Source of the DNA: JAYWGN01 sp043778255
GTDB lineage: Bacteria > Bacteroidota > Bacteroidia > Chitinophagales > Chitinophagaceae
Reading direction: 5' to 3'
Assembly: GCA_043778255.1 (NCBI GenBank)
Contig: JAYWGN010000058.1
Location: 6,938 to 70,937 of the forward strand
Length of the DNA stretch: 64,000 bases
A program made the translations under genes and the position numbers. This document shows, piece by piece, positions 19,769 through 27,902 of this stretch. How positions within the stretch are numbered: the first letter of the stretch is position 1; each line of letters opens with the position of its first letter. Below the pieces are notes generated by a model. It saw only the letters and a list, made by a program, of their open reading frames with translations, had not been told where the DNA came from and did not search any database.

Positions 19769-20983
19769 ATGAAAAATTTTATAAACAAAATAATTGCTAC
19801 TGCACTACTATTTACATTAGTTATTGCAACATCTTGCAACAAAGGTTTTGAAGATGTACCTTTTACAACAACAGCAAGTGGTCCCACACTTTCGGAAAAG
19901 TTAAATACTGATCCAACTTTTAGCTTTTATAGAGATGCTTTAGTAAAGTATGGTTTAATTAACCAACTTTCGGTAGTAGGTAATGGTGTTACTGCTTTTG
20001 GGTTAGATAATGCAACACTTACAGCCGTATATGCCTCGTTTGGTTTAACACCAGCTCAGTTTATAGCTTTACCCTCTACAACAGGCACTCCGTTAACAGC
20101 TACACAAGCTGCTACCATTAATGGCCAGTTTGGTGCAGTATTTCAATATAGTATAGTGGCTACTAACTTGCCAAGTGCAAGGTTTCCAAGTAGTTACAGT
20201 GCAGCATCAAGTTTGTTCCCTGCTCAAGTTCCAAATGTACAAATGCCCACTGCCATTGTGTTACCTGGCGGTAACCCGTTAGTAAGAATGAACATTTTTC
20301 CTGCAAAAAACGGAGCCATATTTTATGCTAACACAGTACCCATAGTAACCCCCGATGCTATAACAGCTAGCAATGGTACACTACACCGAGTACCAACACC
20401 GGTAACACCACCAAGCCAAGTATTAGCACAAATGATATATACCGATCCTAACCACACTTACTTAACCGCTGCCATAGCAAGGGCAGATAGTGGCCAAGTA
20501 GGGTTAAATAGATTAGATTCAGTACTTAAATTTGGAGTAGCAAATATTACTGTATTTGCTCCCACTAACTTAGCTTTTCAAACTTTGCTAACAGGTGCTA
20601 TAGCTCAAGCACTTATAGCACAAGGCGTAGCACCAGCAACTGCATTAGCTCAAGCTACATTTTTGGCATCTACACCTGCTGTATTCAGCAATCCAGCTCT
20701 ATTTGGTGCATTATCTGCACAAACAGTTAGAGGAATTGTAGTATACCATCTGCTAGGTAACCGTACATTCTCTAACAACTTACCTTTAAGTACTGCAAGT
20801 ATTAGAACGTTGCTTAACAGTGCAATAGCAGCACATCCGGGTGTAGTAGTTGATAGGTCAACGGCATCACCACGTTTATTAGGCTTAGGCAATGGCGGCA
20901 ACTTTAGTAACTTTACTGCACTTGATAGGCATGCTGTAAACGGTGTATGGCATGTAATAGACCGTGTGTTATTACCTCAGTAA
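19769..20983 (+). CDS. fasciclin-domain lipoprotein
   Basis: 404 aa lipoprotein: the signal sequence ends in the lipobox ATSC, followed by NKG. It appears to carry two FAS1 domains; the second is clear (TVFAPTNLAFQTLL to VRGIVVYHLLGNRTF and VNGVWHVIDRVLLP), the first is degenerate (about residues 35-140). FAS1 domains mediate adhesion and ligand contact on cell surfaces. Position directly after a TonB receptor, with no promoter between, suggests a surface partner of that receptor. The unit ends at a strong terminator. Confidence 0.85.
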   Translation: MKNFINKIIATALLFTLVIATSCNKGFEDVPFTTTASGPTLSEKLNTDPTFSFYRDALVKYGLINQLSVVGNGVTAFGLDNATLTAVYASFGLTPAQFIALPSTTGTPLTATQAATINGQFGAVFQYSIVATNLPSARFPSSYSAASSLFPAQVPNVQMPTAIVLPGGNPLVRMNIFPAKNGAIFYANTVPIVTPDAITASNGTLHRVPTPVTPPSQVLAQMIYTDPNHTYLTAAIARADSGQVGLNRLDSVLKFGVANITVFAPTNLAFQTLLTGAIAQALIAQGVAPATALAQATFLASTPAVFSNPALFGALSAQTVRGIVVYHLLGNRTFSNNLPLSTASIRTLLNSAIAAHPGVVVDRSTASPRLLGLGNGGNFSNFTALDRHAVNGVWHVIDRVLLPQ

Positions 20984-21010
20984 TATTGTAATTAATTAAA
21001 TTTTTATACC

Positions 21011-21043
21011 TCCCTACTTCAGTATTTGAAGTGGGGATTTTTT
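21011..21043 (+). terminator. rho-independent terminator after the fasciclin gene
   Basis: TCCCTACTTCA (21011-21021) pairs over 11 bp (one G-T) with TGAAGTGGGGA (21027-21037) around a 5-nt loop, followed by six T. Confidence 0.88.
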
Positions 21044-21142
21044 ATTAGTATAGCAATAATACTGGTGTAATTCAAGTGTAAAAAACAAAATACCACAACT
21101 ACTATTAACAATTGTTAAGGTAAGTTTATCAACAATTATTAT

Positions 21143-21150
21143 TATATTTG
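21143..21150 (+). promoter_or_regulatory. -7 promoter element of plsY
   Basis: TATATTTG, exact TAnnTTTG, 29 nt before the plsY start. No canonical -33 at the expected distance. Confidence 0.45.
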
Positions 21151-21178
21151 TACAACTCAATCAACTTATATTTAATAA

Positions 21179-21847
21179 ATGCAAGAATTATTATTGTTAT
21201 TTTTAGCTTACGCTATTGGTTCAGTTCCTACAGCAGTTTGGGTGAGCAAGTATTTTTTTAAAATTGATATTAGAGATTATGGAAGTGGCAATGCAGGTGC
21301 TACCAATACCTTTAGAGTATTAGGTAGTAGTTGGGGTACTTTTGTAATGATTGTTGATATACTTAAAGGCACGGCAGCTACAAGTTTATATTTATTTTTA
21401 CCCCAATATTTGGGACACAATAGCGAACTACAACGTACCAATTTGCAAATTGGCTTAGGCCTAACGGCTGTAATTGGTCATATATTTCCGCTATGGGCTA
21501 ACTTTAAAGGCGGCAAAGGTGTAGCCACATTATTTGGAATGGTGTTGGCAATACAACCCTTTGTGGCATTAGGTTGTGTTGGTGTATTTTTAATTGTATT
21601 GTACCTCACAAGGTTTGTATCATTAAGCTCTATACTGGCCAGTATATCGTTACCTATATTTATTATACTCATATTTAGAGAGCAGGAGCAGCTGTACCGT
21701 ATATTTGGTATAGCTATTGCCTTAATGGTAATACTTACACATCAAAAAAATATTACCCGATTACTCAATGGTATTGAAAGCAGAGTACCTATATTCAAAT
21801 ACCGTGATAGACGTAAAGAGAAGCGAAAAACTCGAAGAAATAGTTAA
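21179..21847 (+). CDS. plsY: glycerol-3-phosphate acyltransferase PlsY
   Basis: Inner-membrane enzyme that transfers acyl from acyl-phosphate to glycerol 3-phosphate, the first step of phospholipid synthesis. Hallmarks: GSVPTAVWVSK near the N-terminus, DYGSGNAGATNTFRVLG, and GHIFPLWANFKGGKGVATLFG. About five membrane segments and a basic C-terminal tail (KYRDRRKEKRKTRR). 222 aa, typical length. Confidence 0.95.
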   Translation: MQELLLLFLAYAIGSVPTAVWVSKYFFKIDIRDYGSGNAGATNTFRVLGSSWGTFVMIVDILKGTAATSLYLFLPQYLGHNSELQRTNLQIGLGLTAVIGHIFPLWANFKGGKGVATLFGMVLAIQPFVALGCVGVFLIVLYLTRFVSLSSILASISLPIFIILIFREQEQLYRIFGIAIALMVILTHQKNITRLLNGIESRVPIFKYRDRRKEKRKTRRNS

Positions 21848-21917
21848 GCAATTTTTTATTTTTGCTATCGCAAAAATGCTTGTAAACTAACTACAATTTA
21901 TTTTTTTTGTAAAAAAA

Positions 21918-22400
21918 ATGACAACAAGTACTGACCTTTCAAACAGATTACATGAAGTATTTATTAATGGTACTTGGATAGCCAATACCAACTACACCCA
22001 ACAATTAACTGATATTAACATAGTTCAGGCTAATTGTAAACTACCTCAACTTAATACAATTGCTTTAATTACATATCATATCAATTATTATGTAGCAGGG
22101 CTTATACAGATATTACAAGGGGGCAAACTTACTATTAGTGATACATATAGTTGGGCTATGCCACCTATTAACACTGAGGCTGAATGGCAGTTACTACTAA
22201 CAACACTTACAACTAATGCAGCAAAATTTGTAAACCTTGTAGCACAATTGCCAAACAATATACTGCTACAACCCTTTACTGAACCACAATACGGTACTTA
22301 CTTACGTAATATAGAAGGCGTATTAGAACATAGCTATTACCACCTTGGGCAAGTTGTACTTATTAAAAAATTGGTTATTGAAAATTTAAAAAAGGTATAA
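21918..22400 (+). CDS. DinB-like (YfiT superfamily) protein
   Basis: 160 aa, predicted four-helix bundle. Histidines in ALITYHINYY and LEHSYYHLGQVVLIKKL match the spacing of the metal-binding His in DinB/YfiT proteins. Some relatives are thiol transferases; the role here is unknown. Convergent with dnaK, from which it is separated by a bidirectional terminator. Confidence 0.7.
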   Translation: MTTSTDLSNRLHEVFINGTWIANTNYTQQLTDINIVQANCKLPQLNTIALITYHINYYVAGLIQILQGGKLTISDTYSWAMPPINTEAEWQLLLTTLTTNAAKFVNLVAQLPNNILLQPFTEPQYGTYLRNIEGVLEHSYYHLGQVVLIKKLVIENLKKV

Positions 22401-22419
22401 AGGCTTTTCTTATACATAA

Positions 22420-22448
22420 AAAAAGCCATCTTCAATTGATGGCTTTTT
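22420..22448. terminator. bidirectional terminator between DinB-like gene and dnaK
   Basis: AAAAAGCCATC (22420-22430) pairs perfectly over 11 bp with GATGGCTTTTT (22438-22448) around a 7-nt loop. A-tract and T-tract on the two sides let it work in both directions. Confidence 0.88.
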
Positions 22449-22466
22449 ATTTAATTCTATTGAGTA

Positions 22467-24377
22467 TTATTTAACCTCTTCAAATGGTACATCTTCTACC
22501 TTACTGTCGTTATTACTTTGCTCTGTAGCATTGCCTTGTGGTTGGTCTTGTGCAGTAGCATCGCCACCTGCAGCTTGTTGTGCATTATATATATCTTGGC
22601 TAGCAGCTGTCCAGGCTGTATTCATTTGCTCTAGGGCTGCATCTAGTGCAGCTACATCTTGCATTTTGTGTGCTTCCTTCAATTTCTCTAAGGCTAGTTC
22701 AATTGGTGCTTTTTTATCGGCAGGTATTTTATCACCAAACTCTTTCATTTGCTTTTCTGTTTGAAATATCAAACTATCGGCTTGGTTTATTTTATCTACT
22801 TTTTCTTTAGCTTGTTTATCAGCAGTTTCGTTGGCTTTGGCTTCGTTCTTCATTTTTTCAATTTCCTCTTTATTTAAGCCACTACCTGCTTCTATTTTTA
22901 TTTTTTGTTCTTTGCCAGTTCCTTTGTCCTTAGCACTTACATGTATCATACCATTTGCATCTATATCAAAGGTTACTTCTATTTGTGGTACGCCACGTGG
23001 TGCAGGTGGTATGCCATCGAGGTTAAATATTCCAAGGCTTTTGTTGTCCTTAGCCATGCTTCTTTCACCTTGTAATATATGTATTTGTACACCTGGTTGG
23101 TTATCACTAGCTGTACTATAGGTTTCAGTTTTTTTAGTTGGTATAGTAGTATTGCTATTTATCATGGTAGTCATTACACCGCCCATTGTTTCAATACCTA
23201 GGCTAAGTGGTGTTACATCGAGCAACAATACATCTTTAATATCGCCACTTAGTACGGCACCTTGTATGCCAGCACCAATTGCTACTACCTCATCGGGGTT
23301 TACACTTTTATTTGGCTTTCGGCCAAAAAACTTTTCTACTAACTCCTGTACCTTTGGTATTCTTGTACTACCGCCAACTAATATAACTTCGTCAACCTGT
23401 GCAGCAGTCATACCAGCATCTTTTAATGCTTGCTCACAAGGTATAAACATACGTTCAAATAATTTGTCGCTAAGTTGCTCAAATTTTGCTCTTGTAAACT
23501 TTCTTACTAAGTGCTTAGGCACACCGTCAACGGCAGTTATATACGGTAAATTTATTTCTGTTTCGGCACTGCTGCTTAGTTCAATTTTTGCTTTTTCAGC
23601 AGCTTCCTTAAGTCTTTGCAAAGCCATAGGGTCTTTACGTAAGTCAATAGCCTCATCGTTTTTAAATTCATCGGCAAGCCAATTCATAATGAGTATATCA
23701 AAATCATCGCCACCTAAGTGTGTATCGCCATTGGTACTTTTTACTTCAAATACTCCATCACCTAGCTCCAATACACTCACATCAAATGTACCACCACCAA
23801 GGTCAAACACAGCTATTTTTTGGTCGGTACTTTTCTTATCTAACCCGTAAGCCAAAGCAGCCGCTGTAGGTTCGTTTACAATACGCTTTACGGTAAGGCC
23901 AGCTATTTCGCCAGCTTCTTTAGTAGCTTGTCGTTGTGCATCATTAAAGTAAGCAGGTACGGTTATTACAGCTTCAGTTACCTCAGTTCCTAGGTATTCC
24001 TCAGCAGTTTTTTTCATTTTTTGCAAAGTCATTGCACTTATTTCTTGAGGGGTATATAACCTACCGTCAATGTCAATACGGCAGGTATTATTGTCGCCTT
24101 GTACTACTTTGTAGCTACAATATTTAAGTTCCTCATTTACTTCATCAAACCTACGTCCCATAAATCGCTTTACGCTACTTATGGTATTACCAGGGTTTGT
24201 AATTGCTTGTCGCTTTGCAGGGTCACCAACCTTACGTTCACCATTTTTTAAAAATGCAACAACACTTGGTGTTGTTCTTCTCCCTTCTTCATTTGCAATT
24301 ACTACAGGTTCGTTACCCTCCATTACACTTACACAACTGTTGGTAGTGCCTAAGTCAATTCCTATTATTTTTCCCAT
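22467..24377 (-). CDS. dnaK: chaperone DnaK (Hsp70)
   Basis: ATP-dependent Hsp70 chaperone. It starts [21 protein letters not shown] (636 aa from the ATG whose last base is 24377; the longer frame adds ten unlikely residues). Nucleotide-binding motifs are [32 protein letters not shown] and [10 protein letters not shown]; the substrate domain and a charged helical lid follow, and the tail ends [11 protein letters not shown] as in most DnaK. No grpE or dnaJ is adjacent, and I see no CIRCE-type inverted repeat upstream. Confidence 0.97.
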   Translation of the reverse strand: MGKIIGIDLGTTNSCVSVMEGNEPVVIANEEGRRTTPSVVAFLKNGERKVGDPAKRQAITNPGNTISSVKRFMGRRFDEVNEELKYCSYKVVQGDNNTCRIDIDGRLYTPQEISAMTLQKMKKTAEEYLGTEVTEAVITVPAYFNDAQRQATKEAGEIAGLTVKRIVNEPTAAALAYGLDKKSTDQKIAVFDLGGGTFDVSVLELGDGVFEVKSTNGDTHLGGDDFDILIMNWLADEFKNDEAIDLRKDPMALQRLKEAAEKAKIELSSSAETEINLPYITAVDGVPKHLVRKFTRAKFEQLSDKLFERMFIPCEQALKDAGMTAAQVDEVILVGGSTRIPKVQELVEKFFGRKPNKSVNPDEVVAIGAGIQGAVLSGDIKDVLLLDVTPLSLGIETMGGVMTTMINSNTTIPTKKTETYSTASDNQPGVQIHILQGERSMAKDNKSLGIFNLDGIPPAPRGVPQIEVTFDIDANGMIHVSAKDKGTGKEQKIKIEAGSGLNKEEIEKMKNEAKANETADKQAKEKVDKINQADSLIFQTEKQMKEFGDKIPADKKAPIELALEKLKEAHKMQDVAALDAALEQMNTAWTAASQDIYNAQQAAGGDATAQDQPQGNATEQSNNDSKVEDVPFEEVK

Positions 24378-24480
24378 AATCTTATTATTTTTTTTAGTTA
24401 ATAGCAATAGTTATGCCTTTGCATTCGATTGTGCAAAATTGTCAGTTTTTGAAATAAACTTTCTAATTACAATTTTCATT

Positions 24481-25044
24481 TTACCCTAACCGTTTTTCAA
24501 TTTGTTCATTTATAAGGCGGTACAAATGTATAGGTTTGTAGGTACGCCAATTATCAATTTCCATTAGTTCTATATAATAATGCAGTTTTGCTTTTTTAAA
24601 ATCGTACTGACTTTGCTGCGGCAGGTTAAGCAGTATTAACCAACCATTTAGGTCGTTTACGTTATCCAACCAATCTTCATAATAGCTATCGTCGCTGCTA
24701 TGAAAATTAAGTACATTCTCAGCAATTAATATAAATTTACTAATACCCATTACCTCTAATTTATCCGTAAGTTCTCGCCGTAGTATCATTATATCATTAT
24801 CAATGGCATCGTTCCATTCGCCTATTAACTCTATTATAGCATAGTGGTCGTCGTAATCAGCCATTAATATTTTAGCATACAAATTTTGGCTTTCTATATA
24901 ATCCCATTGTGGGTGTATGTAGTAGTTATATACAGTTTGGGTATATTCAAACTCATTATACACTCTACCATAAAACGGTGATTTAGCATCCGTTTCGGCA
25001 GTGTATATATGCCGCCAATTATCGTAAGGTTCTATTTCGTGCAT
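24481..25044 (-). CDS. conserved hypothetical protein
   Basis: 187 aa from the ATG at 25044 (MHEIEPYDNWRHIY); a longer frame begins at a TTG (25080) with a lysine-rich run and seems less likely. Acidic, aromatic-rich, no signal peptide or membrane segment, ending HLYRLINEQIEKRLG. It looks like a conserved Bacteroidota protein of unknown function, but I cannot name a domain. It lies 103 bp upstream of dnaK on the same strand and is divergent from ispF. Confidence 0.6.
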   Translation of the reverse strand: MHEIEPYDNWRHIYTAETDAKSPFYGRVYNEFEYTQTVYNYYIHPQWDYIESQNLYAKILMADYDDHYAIIELIGEWNDAIDNDIMILRRELTDKLEVMGISKFILIAENVLNFHSSDDSYYEDWLDNVNDLNGWLILLNLPQQSQYDFKKAKLHYYIELMEIDNWRTYKPIHLYRLINEQIEKRLG

Positions 25045-25147
25045 TAGTGTAGTAAAGTTTTTTTTATTTTTTTTGTACAATATAAAATGTTTGTCTCCAT
25101 ATTGGTTAACAAAAAAACTATTCTGTGTGTTATAGCTTATAAGTTTT

Positions 25148-25155
25148 TATTTTTG
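25148..25155 (+). promoter_or_regulatory. -7 promoter element of ispF
   Basis: TATTTTTG, exact TAnnTTTG, about 60 nt before the ispF start; no clear -33. Confidence 0.4.
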
Positions 25156-25215
25156 CGTAGCAAAATGCTTTTGCAAAAATGTATTTTTATTTTTACATAA
25201 AAAAAATGTATTACC

Positions 25216-25692
25216 ATGATAAGAATTGGACAAGGAATTGACTACCACCAAATTGGCGAAAATAGAGAATTTTGGTTGGGTGGCGTTAAGCTCGATTATG
25301 AGTTGGGTTGCATAGGCCACAGCGATGCCGATGTATTGCTACACGCCATTTGCGATGCATTGTTAGGTGCTTTAGCTTTGGGCGATATTGGTATTCATTT
25401 TCCTAATAATGACGATGCCTATAAAAATATAGATAGTAAAATATTATTGCAACAAACTTATCATTTAATTAAAAGCAAAGGCTACAGTGTTGTAAATATT
25501 GATAGTACTGTATGCTTGGAGTTACCCAAAATAGCCAATTATATACCACTTATGCAACAAGTAATTGCTACAATATTGCAACTGCAAATAACCGATATTT
25601 CAATAAAAGCTACTACTACCGAAACGTTGGGCTTTATTGGCCGTAAAGAAGGTATAATGGCTCAGGCAGTAGCTTTGCTACAAAAAGATTAA
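25216..25692 (+). CDS. ispF: 2-C-methyl-D-erythritol 2,4-cyclodiphosphate synthase
   Basis: Fifth enzyme of the non-mevalonate (MEP) isoprenoid pathway; zinc-dependent trimer. Motifs: the zinc ligands D-x-H in GQGIDYH, GHSDADVLLHAICDALLGA, GDIGIHFP, and the C-terminal KATTTETLGFIGRKEGIMAQA. 158 aa, the family length. Single gene; mutS2 follows after 95 bp. Confidence 0.97.
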   Translation: MIRIGQGIDYHQIGENREFWLGGVKLDYELGCIGHSDADVLLHAICDALLGALALGDIGIHFPNNDDAYKNIDSKILLQQTYHLIKSKGYSVVNIDSTVCLELPKIANYIPLMQQVIATILQLQITDISIKATTTETLGFIGRKEGIMAQAVALLQKD

Positions 25693-25787
25693 CCTACGTT
25701 TTTGTAAGATGTTATACTTTCAACCATAAATTTTTTACCCAAAAAAAATAAAAACTTACTGAATGTAAGCAACCCCCAACTATTGCG

Positions 25788-27893
25788 ATGAAATGTTACC
25801 CCGAATCGGCTTTTGTACAATTAGAATTTGAAAAAGTAAAAGAGTTATTACTACAAAAATGCCGCACTAAGATTGCTAAAGATATTGCCTCAACCTTAAT
25901 AGTACATACTTATAAAGAGTATATAGATGTAGAGTTGCAGCAAACACACGAATACAAAACCCTACTACAAACCGGACAGGCATTCCCCAACGATTATATA
26001 AACAATATAAGCAAAGAATTAAAGTTACTATCCATTAGTGGTGCTATGCTTGGTGGCGACCAATTTATTGAAATAAAAAAACTATGTACCAATACCGAAA
26101 ATATATACCGTTGGTTTGATGCCGAAAGGCGAACAGCTTGGTATGGCTTGGTAAAGTTGCTTAATAATACCTACTACGAAAAACAAATAAAAGATAGTAT
26201 AAATGAATTGCTTGATGAGTACGGTGTAGTAAAAGATAATGCCACACCTGAGTTGCAAAAAATACGGCAAAGCCTTTACCGTAAACGAACTGAGCTTCGC
26301 AAATTATTTGATAAGCTTACAAGCAAAATGCAAAAGCAAGGCATATTGGCCGATATTAATGAAAGCTTTATGAATGGTCGTAAAGTACTTGCCGTAGTAG
26401 CTGAACAAAAACGAATGGTAAAAGGCATTTACCATGGCGAAAGTGATACACGTAAAACAACCTTTATAGAACCCGAAGAAACAATACAATACAATAACGA
26501 TATAGCCTCATTTGAAAATGAAGAAAAAAATGAGGTGTATAAAATATTGAAAAAACTTACCGCAATGTTAGCACACTATGCACCATTGCTACAAACCTAC
26601 AATAGTATAGCAGGGCAGTATGACTTTATAAGAGCCAAAGCAGCCTTAGCAGTTGATATGCAAGGCAACTACCCAACCATAGAAAATAAAAGCAAATTAC
26701 ACTTAGTAAAAGCATACCATCCTTTGCTTTATTTGTATAACCTACAAAATAAAAAAACTACCATACCCGTAAATATAGAGCTAAATGAAAAAGAACATAT
26801 ATTAGTAATAAGTGGCCCCAATGCAGGTGGCAAAACGGTTACCTTAAAAACCGTGGGACTGCTACAAATAATGGTGCAAAGCGGCTTGTTAGTACCTGTA
26901 GATCCTACTAGTACATTTGGAATATTTAAGCAAATACTCATACATATTGGCGATACACAAAGTATAGAGTTTGAACTAAGTACCTATAGCAGCCATTTAA
27001 AAAATATGAAAGCATTTATGGAAAATGCTAATGGACGAACCTTATTTTTTATAGATGAATTAGGCAGCGGTAGCGACCCCAACCTTGGTGGTGCATTTGC
27101 TGAGGTTATAATGGAGGAGTTGGCTAACAAAAGGGCTTATGGCATAGTAACCACACACTACCTCAACCTTAAAGTAATGGCTGGCAAAGTAAAAGGTATT
27201 ATAAATGGTGCTATGGCATTTGACGAAAAAAAATTAGAACCTCTCTACAAACTTATTATTGGCAAACCTGGTAGCAGCTATACATTTAGCATAGCCGAAC
27301 GTATAGGATTACCACAGCATTTAATTGCTAAGGCTCGTAAACTAAGTAACGACGACCAATTTTTGCTCGATAAACTGCTCAATAAAACCGAACAAGATTT
27401 GCGCAATGTAGAAACAAAAGATGCTGCACTCAAAAAATTATTGCAACAAAACGAACAGCTAAAAAAGCAATTAGAAACTACCCTAAAACGAGAAACCCAC
27501 CAACAACAAATTGAACTATTACAACATCAAAATAAAATAAAGGAAGACCAAATAAACTATGCCAAGGATATGGAACGAAAGCTAAAGCAGCTTACACAAG
27601 AGTGGAAAAAAACTGATAATAAAAATGAAATAATACAACAAGCACAGCAACTATTGTTTGGTCAACAAAAGAAACAACAAACTGAAAAAATTAATAAAAA
27701 ATTTGCAGCAAAGTTTGAAATAGTAACACAACCTATACTAGTAGGCACTCAGGTACAAATAAAAACAAACCATCAAGTAGGTATAGTGCAAGAAATAAAA
27801 GGAAAAAATGTAATTGTAAAAGTAGGCTTAATGCCTATACAAGTAAAACTTGATAATGTAATAGCTATAGCCGAAAAAAATAATGAAGTGTAA
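25788..27893 (+). CDS. mutS2: MutS2-family ATPase without Smr domain
   Basis: 701 aa MutS-like protein. N-terminal core/lever region, Walker A GPNAGGKT (about residue 342), Walker B TLFFIDELGSGSDP and TTHYLNLK. A long coiled-coil segment (about 520-640) and a small beta-rich end (VGTQVQIKTNHQVGIVQEI) follow. Standard MutS2 carries a C-terminal Smr endonuclease domain; here the protein stops right after the KOW-like segment, so that domain is absent. Roles of MutS2 include suppression of recombination and ribosome rescue. Convergent with lptD, 9 bp apart. Confidence 0.85.
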   Translation: MKCYPESAFVQLEFEKVKELLLQKCRTKIAKDIASTLIVHTYKEYIDVELQQTHEYKTLLQTGQAFPNDYINNISKELKLLSISGAMLGGDQFIEIKKLCTNTENIYRWFDAERRTAWYGLVKLLNNTYYEKQIKDSINELLDEYGVVKDNATPELQKIRQSLYRKRTELRKLFDKLTSKMQKQGILADINESFMNGRKVLAVVAEQKRMVKGIYHGESDTRKTTFIEPEETIQYNNDIASFENEEKNEVYKILKKLTAMLAHYAPLLQTYNSIAGQYDFIRAKAALAVDMQGNYPTIENKSKLHLVKAYHPLLYLYNLQNKKTTIPVNIELNEKEHILVISGPNAGGKTVTLKTVGLLQIMVQSGLLVPVDPTSTFGIFKQILIHIGDTQSIEFELSTYSSHLKNMKAFMENANGRTLFFIDELGSGSDPNLGGAFAEVIMEELANKRAYGIVTTHYLNLKVMAGKVKGIINGAMAFDEKKLEPLYKLIIGKPGSSYTFSIAERIGLPQHLIAKARKLSNDDQFLLDKLLNKTEQDLRNVETKDAALKKLLQQNEQLKKQLETTLKRETHQQQIELLQHQNKIKEDQINYAKDMERKLKQLTQEWKKTDNKNEIIQQAQQLLFGQQKKQQTEKINKKFAAKFEIVTQPILVGTQVQIKTNHQVGIVQEIKGKNVIVKVGLMPIQVKLDNVIAIAEKNNEV

Positions 27894-27902
27894 ATAATAC
27901 GT

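Noticed and set aside
24378..24480. Heat-shock operator (CIRCE) in front of dnaK
   Set aside because: The characteristic 9-9-9 inverted repeat is absent.
22531..24489. Several long plus-strand open frames opposite dnaK
   Set aside because: They are antisense shadows of the highly conserved dnaK coding sequence and lack promoters and recognisable domains.
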